The notes: a model not told the origin generated them from the sequence alone. A stretch of DNA of 64,000 nt from Streptomyces toxytricini (GCF_014649915.1 NZ_BMTY01000012.1:1-64000), one strand, 5' to 3'. Counted from the stretch's first letter, positions 43,108 to 52,625 are shown. Program-made: numbers and translations.

Positions 43108-44391
43108 TCACTTGTTGATGCGGTTCGCGATCTCCTTGTCGGCCTCCGCGCCCGCCTTGGCCGGGTCCTCGCCCTTCAGGACCTTCGTCATGAACTCCTT
43201 GAGCGGGTTCGGCTCGGTCTCGACGTTGGCCCAGCCCGGGGTGACCGGGGTGATGCGGCCGTTGACGCCGGCCTTGCCCATGGCCTCGGCGAAGGAGCCC
43301 GGGGCCGGGGTGAAGTTGGCGGCGGCCTGGTTCGGCAGCAGCGAGCCCTTGACCTCGGCGGCGTACTTGGTCATCTGGTCCTTGCCGGTGGCCAGCGCCA
43401 GCCACTCCTTGGCGAGCTCCTTGTTCTTGGAGCGCTCGGCGACGGCGAGGTTCGAGCCGCCGAGGAAGACGGTGCCGGGCTTGTCGGCGGTCTTGCCGGG
43501 GATCGGGAAGTAGCCGAAGTCGGCCTCCTTGCCCGCGTCCTTCAGCGCCTTCTCCGCACCGCCGGCCTCCCAGCCGAGGCCGATCCAGGACGCGACCCCG
43601 CCCTTGGGGACGACGTCGGTGGACTGCTGCGGGCTGGCCTCGTCCTTGTCCTTGGGGGCGGTGGAGTAGGACTGCAGCTTCTTGTAGAACTCCATCGCGG
43701 AGGCGGCCTGCGGGGTGCCGAGCCCGCCCTTCCACTTGCCGCCGTCCTTGACCGCGAGCTCGCCGCCCTCGTCCCAGACGAGGCCGGCGAGGACGTACCA
43801 GCTCTGGCCGGGGAGGTAGATCGGCTGCGTGTTCGGGTCCGCGGCCTTCAGCTTGTCCAGGCCGGCGATCCACTCGTCGCGGGTCTTCGGCGGGGTGACG
43901 CCGGCCTTCTCGAAGGCCTTCTTGTCGTAGACGACGACGCGGTTGGCGGCGTACCACGGGGCCGAGTACAGCTTGCCCTCGTACTCCGCGGACTCCAGCA
44001 TGCTCTTCGGCCAGGCGTCGGCGCCGAGGCCGCCCTTGTCCTTGGTGAGGTCGGCGAGGCCGCCGGTGACGGCGTAGCCCGCGGTCTGGGTGTTGCCGAG
44101 CTCCAGCACGTCCGGCGGGGTGTTCTCGGAGAGGGCGGTGGTGACCTTCTCCTGGATGCCCTTCCACGCCTGGACCTCGACCTTGACCGTGACACCGGGG
44201 TGCTTGGCCGCGAACTCCTTGTTGACCTCGTCGATCCAGGCCTTGGGCGCGGAACCGTCCATCACCCAGACGGTGATCTCCTTGGCGCCGCCCGCGTCGG
44301 TCTTGCCCTTGTCGTCGCCACCGTTGCCACACGCGGCGACACCGGCCATCATGCCCGCGACACCGACCGCCGCGATGAGCTTGCGCTTCAC
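43108..44391 (-). CDS. dasA: Chitobiose-binding lipoprotein DasA
   Basis: A 427-residue solute-binding protein from GTG 44391 (GAGGAGG upstream). A Lys/Arg N-terminus and hydrophobic stretch end in the lipobox VAACG, so the mature protein is a membrane-anchored lipoprotein. The body is a family-1 sugar-binding fold (EITVWVMDGSAPKAW; NTPPDVLELGNTQTAGYA; FLGGSNLAVAERSKNKELAK). It delivers N,N'-diacetylchitobiose to DasBC. Two DasR boxes precede it. Confidence 0.95.
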   Translation of the reverse strand: MKRKLIAAVGVAGMMAGVAACGNGGDDKGKTDAGGAKEITVWVMDGSAPKAWIDEVNKEFAAKHPGVTVKVEVQAWKGIQEKVTTALSENTPPDVLELGNTQTAGYAVTGGLADLTKDKGGLGADAWPKSMLESAEYEGKLYSAPWYAANRVVVYDKKAFEKAGVTPPKTRDEWIAGLDKLKAADPNTQPIYLPGQSWYVLAGLVWDEGGELAVKDGGKWKGGLGTPQAASAMEFYKKLQSYSTAPKDKDEASPQQSTDVVPKGGVASWIGLGWEAGGAEKALKDAGKEADFGYFPIPGKTADKPGTVFLGGSNLAVAERSKNKELAKEWLALATGKDQMTKYAAEVKGSLLPNQAAANFTPAPGSFAEAMGKAGVNGRITPVTPGWANVETEPNPLKEFMTKVLKGEDPAKAGAEADKEIANRINK

Positions 44392-44483
44392 GCCACCCTC
44401 CTCAGGGATGCTGCCTGCAACTTCCCTTGCCCGCCGCGGTGACATGCACCTATTACTGCCCGTTGGGCCGGGATCTGATCCAT

Positions 44484-44499
44484 ATTGGTGTAGACCAGT
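44484..44499. promoter_or_regulatory. DasR box 1 in the dasA-dasR intergenic region
   Basis: ATTGGTGTAGACCAGT is a near-palindromic match to the dre consensus ACTGGTCTAGACCACT, 93 bp upstream of the dasA start. Confidence 0.82.
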
Positions 44500-44507
44500 A
44501 ACCGGAG

Positions 44508-44523
44508 CTTGGCCTAGACCTTT
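44508..44523. promoter_or_regulatory. DasR box 2 in the dasA-dasR intergenic region
   Basis: CTTGGCCTAGACCTTT keeps the TGG-CTAGACC core of the dre, 24 bp from box 1 centre to centre. The pair could allow cooperative DasR binding; they lie between dasA and the divergent dasR. Confidence 0.7.
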
Positions 44524-44644
44524 AGGGGTGTCAAGGGTCTAATGATCGGGGGCCCGGTCCCGTTACCGGACCGACACCTGGGGGAGGGAGGAGGCCTGCC
44601 CTCCCACCCGTGTCACGATGTGACCGCACATATCGGAGGAGCCG

Positions 44645-45448
44645 GTGACGGCAGTGAAACTGGAGTCGGGAAGGCGGGCGGCGATGGCCACCGAAGGGGC
44701 GACCACCGAGCCGGAGGGCGGGGCGGCCACTCGCACCGCGCGCGTGCCCAAGTACTACCGACTCAAGAGGCACTTGCTCGACATGACGGAAACGCTGCCC
44801 CCCGGCACGCCCGTCCCCCCGGAGCGCACGCTCGCCGCCGAGTTCGACACCTCCCGGACCACCGTCCGCCAGGCCCTCCAAGAGCTCGTCGTCGAGGGCC
44901 GGCTGGAGCGCATCCAGGGCAAGGGCACCTTCGTCGCCAAGCCCAAGGTCTCCCAGCCCCTGCAACTCTCCTCCTACACGGAGGACATGCGCGCCCAGGG
45001 CCTGGAGCCCACCTCCCAGCTCCTCGACATCGGCTACGTCACCGCCGACGACACCCTCGCCGGGCTGCTGAAGATCACCACGGGCGGGCGGGTGCTGCGC
45101 ATCGAGCGGCTGCGCCTGGCCAGCGGCGAGCCCATGGCCATCGAGACGACCCACCTGTCCGCCAAGCGCTTCCCCGCCCTGCGCCGGTCGCTGGCCAAGT
45201 ACAGCTCCCTCTACACCGCCCTCGCCGAGGTGTACGGCGTCCGGCTCGCCGAGGCCGAGGAGACCATCGAGACCTCGCTGGCCACCCCGCGCGAGGCCGG
45301 ACTGCTCGGCACCGACGTCGGCCTGCCCATGCTGATGCTCTCCCGGCACTCCCTGGACGCCGACGGCGAGCCCGTGGAGTGGGTGCGCTCGGTCTACCGC
45401 GGAGATCGTTACAAGTTCGTCGCCCGACTCCAGCGCCCCGCCGTCTGA
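44645..45448 (+). CDS. dasR: DasR, GntR/HutC-family global regulator of GlcNAc metabolism
   Basis: A 267-residue regulator from GTG 44645 with GGAGGA 4 nt upstream. After a 35-residue variable head, the winged HTH spans about 36-105 (VPKYYRLKRHLLDM; VPPERTLAAEFDTSRTTVRQ; GRLERIQGKGTFVAKPK). The UTRA effector domain follows (LQLSSYTEDMRAQGLEPTS). Glucosamine-6-phosphate releases DasR from dre sites, such as those found here upstream of dasA and nagB, linking nutrition to development and antibiotics. Confidence 0.96.
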   Translation: MTAVKLESGRRAAMATEGATTEPEGGAATRTARVPKYYRLKRHLLDMTETLPPGTPVPPERTLAAEFDTSRTTVRQALQELVVEGRLERIQGKGTFVAKPKVSQPLQLSSYTEDMRAQGLEPTSQLLDIGYVTADDTLAGLLKITTGGRVLRIERLRLASGEPMAIETTHLSAKRFPALRRSLAKYSSLYTALAEVYGVRLAEAEETIETSLATPREAGLLGTDVGLPMLMLSRHSLDADGEPVEWVRSVYRGDRYKFVARLQRPAV

Positions 45449-45555
45449 TCCGTAGTTCACTCTCGTTTCGCCATGCGGACGGGGGCTTACGCACAGCGGG
45501 CGGCCCCCGTAGATTCCCTGCGCTCGCGCAGATGATCAACGAGGGGACGAGGATC

Positions 45556-47793
45556 ATGCCGAAACCGGAAGCAAGAGGGACGCAACACCACGAGGCGGGT
45601 CCGGGCGCGAGCCCGGGCTCGCCTTCCGCGTCGGGCCGCATGACGCCGAAGTCGATCGCCGTGTGGGTGCTCGTGGCCCTCGTCGGGGCCGCCGGCTGGA
45701 CCGTGCTGGCCCTCTCCCGCGGCGAGGAGGTCTCCGCCGCCTGGATGCTCGCCGCGGCGCTCGGCTCGTACGCGATCGGCTACCGCTTCTACGCGCGGTT
45801 CATCGCGCACCGCGTGCTCAAGGTCGACAAGACGCGGGCCACCCCCGCCGAACGCCTCGACAACGGCGTCGACTTCCACCCCACCGACCGCCGGGTGCTC
45901 TTCGGCCACCACTTCGCCGCCGTCGCCGGCGCCGGCCCCCTGGTCGGCCCCGTCCTCGCCGCACAGATGGGATACCTGCCCGGCACCATCTGGATCGTCG
46001 CCGGCGTCATCTTCGCGGGCGCCGTCCAGGACATGGTCACCCTGTTCTTCTCCACCCGGCGCGACGGGCGCTCGCTGGGGCAGATGGCCCGGGACGAGAT
46101 CGGCCCCGTCGGCGGCGCCGCCGCCCTGGTCGCCGTGTTCGCCATCATGATCATCCTGCTGGCGGTGCTCGCGCTCGTCATCGTCAACGCCCTCGCCCAC
46201 TCCCCCTGGGGCGTGTTCTCCATCGGCATGACCATCCCGATCGCCCTCTTCATGGGCTTCTACCTGCGCGTGCTGCGGCCCGGGCGGGTCACGGAGGTCT
46301 CCGTCATCGGCGTCGTCCTGCTGCTGCTCGCGATCGTCGCGGGCGGCTGGGTCGCCGAGTCCTCGCTGGCGTCGACCTTCACCCTGGAGAAGGAGACGCT
46401 GATCATCTGGATGGTCGCGTACGGCTTCGTCGCCTCCGTCCTGCCGGTGTGGATGCTGCTCGCGCCCCGCGACTACCTCTCCACCTTCATGAAGATCGGC
46501 ACGATCGCGATGCTCGCCCTGGGCGTCGTCATCGCCATGCCGACCCTGCGGATGCCGTCCGTCACGGAGTTCGCCTCCCGCGGCGACGGGCCCGTCTTCG
46601 CCGGGTCGATGTTCCCGTTCGTCTTCATCACGATCGCCTGCGGCGCCCTGTCCGGCTTCCACGCCCTGGTCTCCTCCGGCACCACCCCGAAGATGATCCA
46701 GAAGGAGACCCAGGTCCGGGTCATCGGCTACGGCTCCATGCTGACCGAGTCCTTCGTGGCCGTCATGGCGATGATCTGCGCGACGATCATCGAGCCCGGG
46801 CTGTTCTTCGCGGTCAACTCCCCCGCCGGCGTCGTCGGCACCACCGTCCAGAGCGCCTCGCAGGCCGTCGCCGACTTCGGCTTCGCCGTCTCGCCCGAGT
46901 ACCTCGCGCAGGCCGCGAAGGACGTCGAGGAGAGCAGCCTGCTGTCCCGCACCGGCGGCGCGCCGACGTTCGCACTCGGGATGTCGGAGATCTTCTCGGC
47001 CGTCGTCGGCGGCGCCGGCATGAAGGCGTTCTGGTACCACTTCGCCATCATGTTCGAGGCGTTGTTCATCCTGACCACGCTCGACGCGGGCACCCGCGTC
47101 GGCCGGTTCATGCTCCAGGACACCCTCGGCAACGTGCACAAGTCCTTCAAGGACGTCAGCTGGAAGCCCGGCGTCTGGCTGGCCAGCGCGCTCGTCGTCG
47201 GCGCCTGGGGATACTTCCTGTGGGTCGGCGTCAAGGACCCGCTGGGCGGCATTAACCAGCTCTTCCCGCTGTTCGGCATCGCGAACCAGCTGCTCGCCGC
47301 GGTGGCCCTGGCCGTCTGCACGACGCTGCTGGTGAAGTCCGGCCGGCTCAAATGGGCCTGGGTGACCGGCGTGCCGCTCGCCTGGGACGTGGCCGTCACC
47401 CTCACCGCCAGCTACCAGAAGATCTTCTCGGACGACGTGAAGGTCGGGTTCTTCGCCCAGCGCGACAAGTACCGGGAGGGCATCGAGGCCGGGCAGGTCC
47501 TGAAGCCCGCCAAGAACATGGACGAGATGCACACCATCGTCACCAACGCCACCGTCGACGGGGTGCTGTCGGCGCTGTTCGCGCTCCTGATCCTGGTCGT
47601 GCTCCTGGACGCGCTCCGGACCTGCGTCAAGGCCGTCCGCAACCCCGCGTCGGCGACGCTCTCGGAGGTCCCCTGGACCGAATCGAAGATCGTCGCACCG
47701 GCCGGGCTCATCGCGACGCGCGAGGAGCGGGCCGAACTCGCCGCGGCCGGCCTGGAATCCGGCGGCGGCCGCGTGAAGGAGCCGGTGGCATGA
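45556..47793 (+). CDS. cstA: Carbon starvation protein A (pyruvate/peptide transporter)
   Basis: A 745-residue polytopic membrane protein with about 16-18 helices. Start 45556 has GAGG-rich sequence upstream; ATG 45531 is possible. CstA signatures include VLFGHHFAAVAGAGPLVGPVLAAQMGYLPG (landmark GHHFAAVAGAGP), GFHALVSSGTTPKMIQKE and FEALFILTTLDAGTRVGRFM. Recent work on CstA relatives shows proton-coupled pyruvate uptake, and older work peptide uptake. Its stop overlaps the ybdD start. Confidence 0.95.
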   Translation: MPKPEARGTQHHEAGPGASPGSPSASGRMTPKSIAVWVLVALVGAAGWTVLALSRGEEVSAAWMLAAALGSYAIGYRFYARFIAHRVLKVDKTRATPAERLDNGVDFHPTDRRVLFGHHFAAVAGAGPLVGPVLAAQMGYLPGTIWIVAGVIFAGAVQDMVTLFFSTRRDGRSLGQMARDEIGPVGGAAALVAVFAIMIILLAVLALVIVNALAHSPWGVFSIGMTIPIALFMGFYLRVLRPGRVTEVSVIGVVLLLLAIVAGGWVAESSLASTFTLEKETLIIWMVAYGFVASVLPVWMLLAPRDYLSTFMKIGTIAMLALGVVIAMPTLRMPSVTEFASRGDGPVFAGSMFPFVFITIACGALSGFHALVSSGTTPKMIQKETQVRVIGYGSMLTESFVAVMAMICATIIEPGLFFAVNSPAGVVGTTVQSASQAVADFGFAVSPEYLAQAAKDVEESSLLSRTGGAPTFALGMSEIFSAVVGGAGMKAFWYHFAIMFEALFILTTLDAGTRVGRFMLQDTLGNVHKSFKDVSWKPGVWLASALVVGAWGYFLWVGVKDPLGGINQLFPLFGIANQLLAAVALAVCTTLLVKSGRLKWAWVTGVPLAWDVAVTLTASYQKIFSDDVKVGFFAQRDKYREGIEAGQVLKPAKNMDEMHTIVTNATVDGVLSALFALLILVVLLDALRTCVKAVRNPASATLSEVPWTESKIVAPAGLIATREERAELAAAGLESGGGRVKEPVA

Positions 47794-47990
47794 GCGGCGG
47801 CGTCCGCGGCGCCCTGGCGAAGGCGCGGTACTACGTACGGGAGTTCTCCGGCGAGGCGGCGTACGACCGGTACGTCGCCCACGCCCGCTCCCACGACCCG
47901 GACGCCGAGGTCATGACCCGCCGCGCCTTCGAACGCGCCCGCACCGACGCCCGCGAGTCGGACCCCCGGGGCGGCTTCCGCTGCTGCTGA
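47790..47990 (+). CDS. YbdD/YjiX family small protein
   Basis: A 66-residue protein whose ATG overlaps the cstA stop (ATGA). It contains the family core YYVREFSGEAAYDRYVAHAR and DAEVMTRRAFERARTDARE, ending in Cys-Cys. These proteins are encoded with CstA/BtsT transporters and are needed for their full activity in E. coli; tight coupling fits a subunit role. Confidence 0.92.
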   Translation: MSGGVRGALAKARYYVREFSGEAAYDRYVAHARSHDPDAEVMTRRAFERARTDARESDPRGGFRCC

Positions 47991-48005
47991 GGGCTGCGGC
48001 TGTGG

Positions 48006-48033
48006 AGGGGCCCGCCGGTCATGGCGGGCCCCT
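48006..48033. terminator. Hairpin terminator between ybdD and the Uma2 gene
   Basis: AGGGGCCCGCC pairs perfectly with GGCGGGCCCCT over 11 bp around GGTCAT, between convergent genes. Confidence 0.8.
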
Positions 48034-48048
48034 TCGCTGTGCGCGACC

Positions 48049-48633
48049 TCAGCGCACCCAGTCCTTGAGCGGCTCGGTCGAGAAGGAGAAACCGACCGGG
48101 TCGGGCAGCTCGACGTCCTTGCCGAAGGGGACGGTGCGCACCGTCTCGTACAACTGCCCGTCGGGCTCGCTGTGGACACTCACCAGGCAGTTGTCCCGGT
48201 CGATCAGGACGAAGACGGGGATGCCCGTCTCCGCGTACGCGCGGGGCTTCTCCTTGCGGTCGCGCTCGTCCGTGTCGGAATCGTACGAAGTGACTTCGAC
48301 GACCATCAGGACCGGGGCCGGATCGGCCCACTCCCCCTGACCCTCGAAAGCGCCATCCGGCGCCATCGAGGCGTCGGGGCGCGCGCGACCCGACCGGTAC
48401 TGGTCGACCTTCAGTCCGCGTTCGACGTGAAGCCACTGCTCGGGCCGGTGCTGCATGCAGATGCGGGCGAGCCACACGATGATCCGGTCGTGATCCCCAT
48501 CCGGCATCGCCTTGACCCCCAACTTCCCGCCGATCAACTCCAGACGCAACCCCTCGATCTCGCGGGCGGCTATCCGGGCGAGGGTCTCGAACTCTTCGGT
48601 CAGGATCTGGGGGCGGTCAGCCGTCACGGTCAT
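48049..48633 (-). CDS. Uma2-family PD-(D/E)XK nuclease-like protein
   Basis: A 194-residue DUF820/Uma2 protein from ATG 48633. The nuclease-like core shows ARPDASMAPDGAF, then PVLMVVEVTSYDSDTDERDRKEKPRAYAETGIPVFVLID (motif E-V-T with D at the sheet edge and K in EKPRAY). These proteins are abundant and multicopy in Streptomyces; none has a proven role. The gene is divergent from the nrd operon leader. Confidence 0.9.
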   Translation of the reverse strand: MTVTADRPQILTEEFETLARIAAREIEGLRLELIGGKLGVKAMPDGDHDRIIVWLARICMQHRPEQWLHVERGLKVDQYRSGRARPDASMAPDGAFEGQGEWADPAPVLMVVEVTSYDSDTDERDRKEKPRAYAETGIPVFVLIDRDNCLVSVHSEPDGQLYETVRTVPFGKDVELPDPVGFSFSTEPLKDWVR

Positions 48634-48805
48634 GCCTCGCTCGCTTTCCTCGGCGGTGCTGCTTCCGACGATAGCCCCGGGCGTCCGTCCCCGTCCGGCA
48701 CACTCGGCGAAGTCGATGCCCCTCACCTACCGACTGGAGCTGTGAGGCCACGCTCAGCGAAGGCGGACACAACATCTAGGGGGTCGCACGGAGAGCGCCC
48801 ACCAC

Positions 48806-48925
48806 ATGTATGCTCATCCTCGCTGTCGCCGCAGGGGAATCCGGTGGGAATCCGGAACTGTCCCGCAACGGTATGAAGTACACCCATCGGTGTCACCGAA
48901 GTCCGACGACCTGTCGACAGTGCGC
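48806..48925 (+). ncRNA. Cobalamin (B12) riboswitch controlling nrdABS
   Basis: The leader carries the conserved cobalamin aptamer core: GGGGAATCCGGTGGGAATCC (48834-48853), then GGAACTGTCCCGCAACGGTA (48853-48872), and the closing AGTCCGACGACCTGTCGACA (48900-48919). It ends about 155 nt before the nrdA start. In S. coelicolor such an element represses the class Ia nrdABS operon when B12 is plentiful, leaving DNA-precursor synthesis to the B12-dependent class II enzyme. Confidence 0.93.
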
Positions 48926-49078
48926 CCGGCTCGACCGAACCGGGTGCCGACCACGTCCGGGCCTCGCGGTAGGGCCTGCGGACGACGCGCGGTGCTGCCC
49001 TGCCGGGCCCTGCCCGCGCGCGCCCGCTCGCGCCCGCACCGCCGGTGTCCCGGAGCCGAGCGAGGGAGAGCTCCCCCC

Positions 49079-51481
49079 GTGACCATCGCGCCTTCCGCAC
49101 CGCGCGCCGAGTCCGACCCGTCCGACCACGGAGCTGAGGCCGGGGGCCCCGGGGCCGCGCTGCTGCGCACCCTCACCGAGCTGACCGCCGACCTTCCCGA
49201 CACCGACCCGGGCCGCGTCGCCGCCGCCGCGCTCCGCGGCCGCAGCGCCGCCGCCGACGAGGCCGAGCTGCGCGGGCTGGCCACCGAGGCCGCCGCCGGC
49301 CTGATCTCGGAGGACCCGGCGTACTCCCGGCTCGCCGCCCGGCTGCTGACGATCGCCGTCGCCGAGGAGGCCGCGAGCCAGGGCTCGACCTCCTTCTCCG
49401 CCTCCGTCGAGGTCGGCCACCGCGAGGGCCTGATCGCCGACCGCACCGCCGAGTTCGTCCGCCTGCACGCGAGCCGCCTCGACGCGCTCGTCGAGCACAC
49501 CCTCGCCGAGGGCGCCGACGACCGCTTCGGCTTCTTCGGCCTGCGCACCCTGCACAGCCGCTACCTGCTGCGCCACCCGATCACCCGCCAGGTCATCGAG
49601 ACCCCGCAGCACTTCATGCTGCGCGTCGCCTGCGGCCTCGCCGCCGACGACAGCGCCGCCGCCGTCGAGGAAGTCGCCTCCCTCTACCGGCTGATGAGCC
49701 GCCTGGACTACCTGCCGTCCTCCCCCACGCTCTTCAACTCCGGCACCCGGCACCCGCAGATGTCCTCCTGCTACCTGCTGGACTCGCCGCTGGACGAGCT
49801 CGACTCGATCTACGACCGCTACCACCAGGTGGCCCGCCTGTCGAAGCACGCCGGCGGCATCGGCCTGTCGTACTCGCGCATCCGCGCCCGCGGCTCCCTG
49901 ATCCGCGGCACCAACGGCCACTCCAACGGCATCGTCCCGTTCCTGAAGACCCTCGACGCCTCCGTCGCCGCCGTGAACCAGGGCGGCCGCCGCAAGGGCG
50001 CCGCCGCCGTCTACCTGGAGACCTGGCACGCGGACATCGAGGAGTTCCTGGAGCTGCGCGACAACACCGGCGAGGACGCCCGCCGCACGCACAACCTGAA
50101 CCTCGCGCACTGGATCCCCGACGAGTTCATGCGCCGCGTGAACGCCGACGGCGACTGGTCGCTGTTCTCCCCGTCCGACGTCCCCGAGCTCGTCGACCTG
50201 TACGGCGAGGACTTCGACGCCGCGTACACCAAGGCCGAGCAGGCGGGCCTGGCCAAGAAGACCCTCCCGGCCCGCGAGCTGTACGGCCGCATGATGCGCA
50301 CCCTCGCCCAGACCGGCCAGGGCTGGATGACGTTCAAGGACGCCTCCAACCGGACCGCGAACCAGACCGCGCTGCCCGGCACCGTCGTCCACTCCTCCAA
50401 CCTGTGCACCGAGATCATCGAGGTCACCAACGACGGCGAGACCGCCGTCTGCAACCTCGGCTCGGTCAACCTCGGCGCGTTCGTGCTCGCCGAGACGGGC
50501 GGGATGGACTGGGAGCGCCTGGACGAGACCGTCCGCACGGCGGTGACCTTCCTCGACCGCGTCGTGGACATCAACTTCTACCCCACCGAGCAGGCCGGCC
50601 GCTCCAACGCCAAGTGGCGTCCGGTGGGCCTGGGCGCGATGGGCCTGCAGGACGTCTTCTTCAAGCTGCGCATGCCCTTCGACTCCGCCGAGGCGAAGGC
50701 CCTGTCCACGAAGATCGCCGAGCGCATCATGCTCGCGGCGTACGAGGCCTCCGCCGACCTCGCCGAGAAGCACGGCCCCGTCCCGGCGTGGGCGGAGACC
50801 CGTACGGCGCAGGGCGTGCTGCACCCCGACCACTACGACACCGAGCGGGCCTGGCCGGAGCGCTGGGAGGCGCTGCGCACCCGGATCGCCGAGACCGGCA
50901 TGCGCAACTCCCTGCTGCTGGCCATCGCGCCGACGGCGACGATCGCCTCGATCGCGGGCGTGTACGAGTGCATCGAGCCGCAGGTGTCGAACCTGTTCAA
51001 GCGCGAGACGCTGTCGGGTGAGTTCCTCCAGGTCAACGCCTACCTGGTGGAGGACCTGAAGAAGCTCGGCGTGTGGGACGCGCAGACCCGCGAGGCGCTG
51101 CGGGACTCGTCCGGCTCGGTGCAGGGCTTCACCTGGATCCCGGCCGACGTCCGCGAGCTGTACCGGACGGCGTGGGAGATCCCGCAGCGCGGCCTGATCG
51201 ACATGGCGGCGGCGCGGACCCCGTACCTGGACCAGTCGCAGTCGCTGAACCTGTTCATGGAGACGCCGACCATCGGCAAGCTGTCGTCGATGTACGCGTA
51301 CGCCTGGAAGCAGGGCCTGAAGACGACCTACTACCTGCGGTCGCGTCCGGCGACGAAGATCGCCCGGGCCGCGTCGGGCACCGCCGTCCCGGCCGCCGCG
51401 ACCCCGCTGCCGCAGGCCGTGGACGCCGAGGCGCTGGCCTGCTCGCTGGAGAACCCCGAGTCCTGCGAAGCCTGCCAGTAA
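49079..51481 (+). CDS. nrdA: Class Ia ribonucleotide reductase, alpha subunit
   Basis: An 800-residue catalytic subunit from GTG 49079 (GGGAGAG upstream). Active-site residues are visible: Cys in MSSCYLLDSPLDEL and TAVCNLGSVNLG (redox pair), and Asn-x-Cys-x-Glu in SSNLCTEIIEV. The phosphate-site segment NSLLLAIAPTATIASIAG and the C-terminal redox pair ESCEACQ are also present. No ATP-cone is evident in the short N-terminus. It makes deoxynucleoside diphosphates with NrdB using O2. Confidence 0.97.
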   Translation: MTIAPSAPRAESDPSDHGAEAGGPGAALLRTLTELTADLPDTDPGRVAAAALRGRSAAADEAELRGLATEAAAGLISEDPAYSRLAARLLTIAVAEEAASQGSTSFSASVEVGHREGLIADRTAEFVRLHASRLDALVEHTLAEGADDRFGFFGLRTLHSRYLLRHPITRQVIETPQHFMLRVACGLAADDSAAAVEEVASLYRLMSRLDYLPSSPTLFNSGTRHPQMSSCYLLDSPLDELDSIYDRYHQVARLSKHAGGIGLSYSRIRARGSLIRGTNGHSNGIVPFLKTLDASVAAVNQGGRRKGAAAVYLETWHADIEEFLELRDNTGEDARRTHNLNLAHWIPDEFMRRVNADGDWSLFSPSDVPELVDLYGEDFDAAYTKAEQAGLAKKTLPARELYGRMMRTLAQTGQGWMTFKDASNRTANQTALPGTVVHSSNLCTEIIEVTNDGETAVCNLGSVNLGAFVLAETGGMDWERLDETVRTAVTFLDRVVDINFYPTEQAGRSNAKWRPVGLGAMGLQDVFFKLRMPFDSAEAKALSTKIAERIMLAAYEASADLAEKHGPVPAWAETRTAQGVLHPDHYDTERAWPERWEALRTRIAETGMRNSLLLAIAPTATIASIAGVYECIEPQVSNLFKRETLSGEFLQVNAYLVEDLKKLGVWDAQTREALRDSSGSVQGFTWIPADVRELYRTAWEIPQRGLIDMAAARTPYLDQSQSLNLFMETPTIGKLSSMYAYAWKQGLKTTYYLRSRPATKIARAASGTAVPAAATPLPQAVDAEALACSLENPESCEACQ

Positions 51482-51539
51482 GCCCCTCCCGCCACCCGAC
51501 CACCACTTCTGGAGGACGGCGCCGCGCGCGCCGACTGCT

Positions 51540-52547
51540 ATGACCGACAAGAACCTGCTCGACCCCGGCTTCGAGCTGACGCTGCGCCCGATGCGCTACC
51601 CGGACTTCTACGAGCGCTACCGGGACGCGATCAAGAACACGTGGACGGTGGAGGAGGTCGACCTCCACTCGGACGTCGCCGACCTGGCGAAGCTGACGCC
51701 CGCCGAGCAGCACATGATCGGCCGGCTGGTCGCGTTCTTCGCGACGGGCGACTCGATCGTGGCGAACAACCTGGTCCTGACGCTGTACAAGCACATCAAC
51801 TCCCCGGAGGCGCGCCTGTACCTGTCGCGCCAGCTGTTCGAGGAGGCCGTGCACGTCCAGTTCTACCTGACGCTGCTGGACACCTACCTGCCCGATCCGG
51901 AGGAGCGGGCGGCGGCGTTCGCCGCAGTGGAGAACATCCCCTCCATCCGCGACAAGGCTCAGTTCTGCTTCAAGTGGATGGACTCGGTCGAGAAGATCGA
52001 CCGGCTGGAGACGCAGGCCGACCGCCGCCGCTTCCTGCTGAACCTGATCTGCTTCGCCGCCTGCATCGAGGGCCTGTTCTTCTACGGCGCGTTCGCGTAC
52101 GTGTACTGGTTCCGCTCCCGCGGCCTGCTGCACGGCCTGGCGACCGGCACGAACTGGGTCTTCCGCGACGAGACCATGCACATGAACTTCGCGTTCGAGG
52201 TCGTGGACACGGTCCGCAAGGAGGAGCCGGAGCTCTTCGACGACGAACTGCGGGCGCAGGTGACGGCCATGCTGGAGGAGGCCGTCGAGGCGGAGCTCCA
52301 GTTCGGCCGCGACCTGTGCGGCGACGGCCTGCCCGGCATGAACACCGAGTCGATGCGCGAGTACCTGGAGTGCGTCGCCGACCAGCGCCTGGTGCGCCTC
52401 GGCTTCCCGCCGGTGTACGGCTCGCAGAACCCGTTCTCCTTCATGGAGCTCCAGGGCGTGCAGGAGCTGACGAACTTCTTCGAGCGCCGCCCGTCGGCGT
52501 ACCAGGTCGCGGTCGAGGGCACCGTCGACCTGGACGAGGACTTCTAG
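51540..52547 (+). CDS. nrdB: Class Ia ribonucleotide reductase, beta subunit
   Basis: A 335-residue diiron-tyrosyl radical subunit. Iron ligands appear in WTVEEVDLHSD, FEEAVHVQFYLTLLDTY (EXXH followed four residues later by the radical Tyr) and FRDETMHMNFAFE; the middle ligand is in FAACIEGLFFY. GGAGG lies well upstream of the ATG. It follows nrdA by 58 bp in the B12-controlled operon. Confidence 0.96.
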   Translation: MTDKNLLDPGFELTLRPMRYPDFYERYRDAIKNTWTVEEVDLHSDVADLAKLTPAEQHMIGRLVAFFATGDSIVANNLVLTLYKHINSPEARLYLSRQLFEEAVHVQFYLTLLDTYLPDPEERAAAFAAVENIPSIRDKAQFCFKWMDSVEKIDRLETQADRRRFLLNLICFAACIEGLFFYGAFAYVYWFRSRGLLHGLATGTNWVFRDETMHMNFAFEVVDTVRKEEPELFDDELRAQVTAMLEEAVEAELQFGRDLCGDGLPGMNTESMREYLECVADQRLVRLGFPPVYGSQNPFSFMELQGVQELTNFFERRPSAYQVAVEGTVDLDEDF

Positions 52548-52586
52548 CCGGCTGCGGCCCCCGCGGCCGCTCCCGCACCACCACCG

Positions 52587-52625
52587 GATCGGCCGGCGGC
52601 TGCCTCGCGCAGCGGCCGGCCGATC
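52587..52625 (+). terminator. Hairpin between nrdB and nrdS
   Basis: GATCGGCCGGCGGCTGC (52587-52603) pairs with 52609-52625 with one mismatch around CTCGC, inside the putative nrdABS operon, so it may attenuate nrdS. Confidence 0.65.

Noticed and set aside
36427..44391. Missing ATPase gene taken as an incomplete das operon
   Set aside because: Das-type importers use the shared ATPase MsiK encoded elsewhere, so absence is normal.
44542..45555. N-terminal extension of CstA to about 1083 residues
   Set aside because: The upstream part of the frame is the out-of-frame shadow of dasR; ATG 45556 has a ribosome-binding site and gives the normal CstA length.
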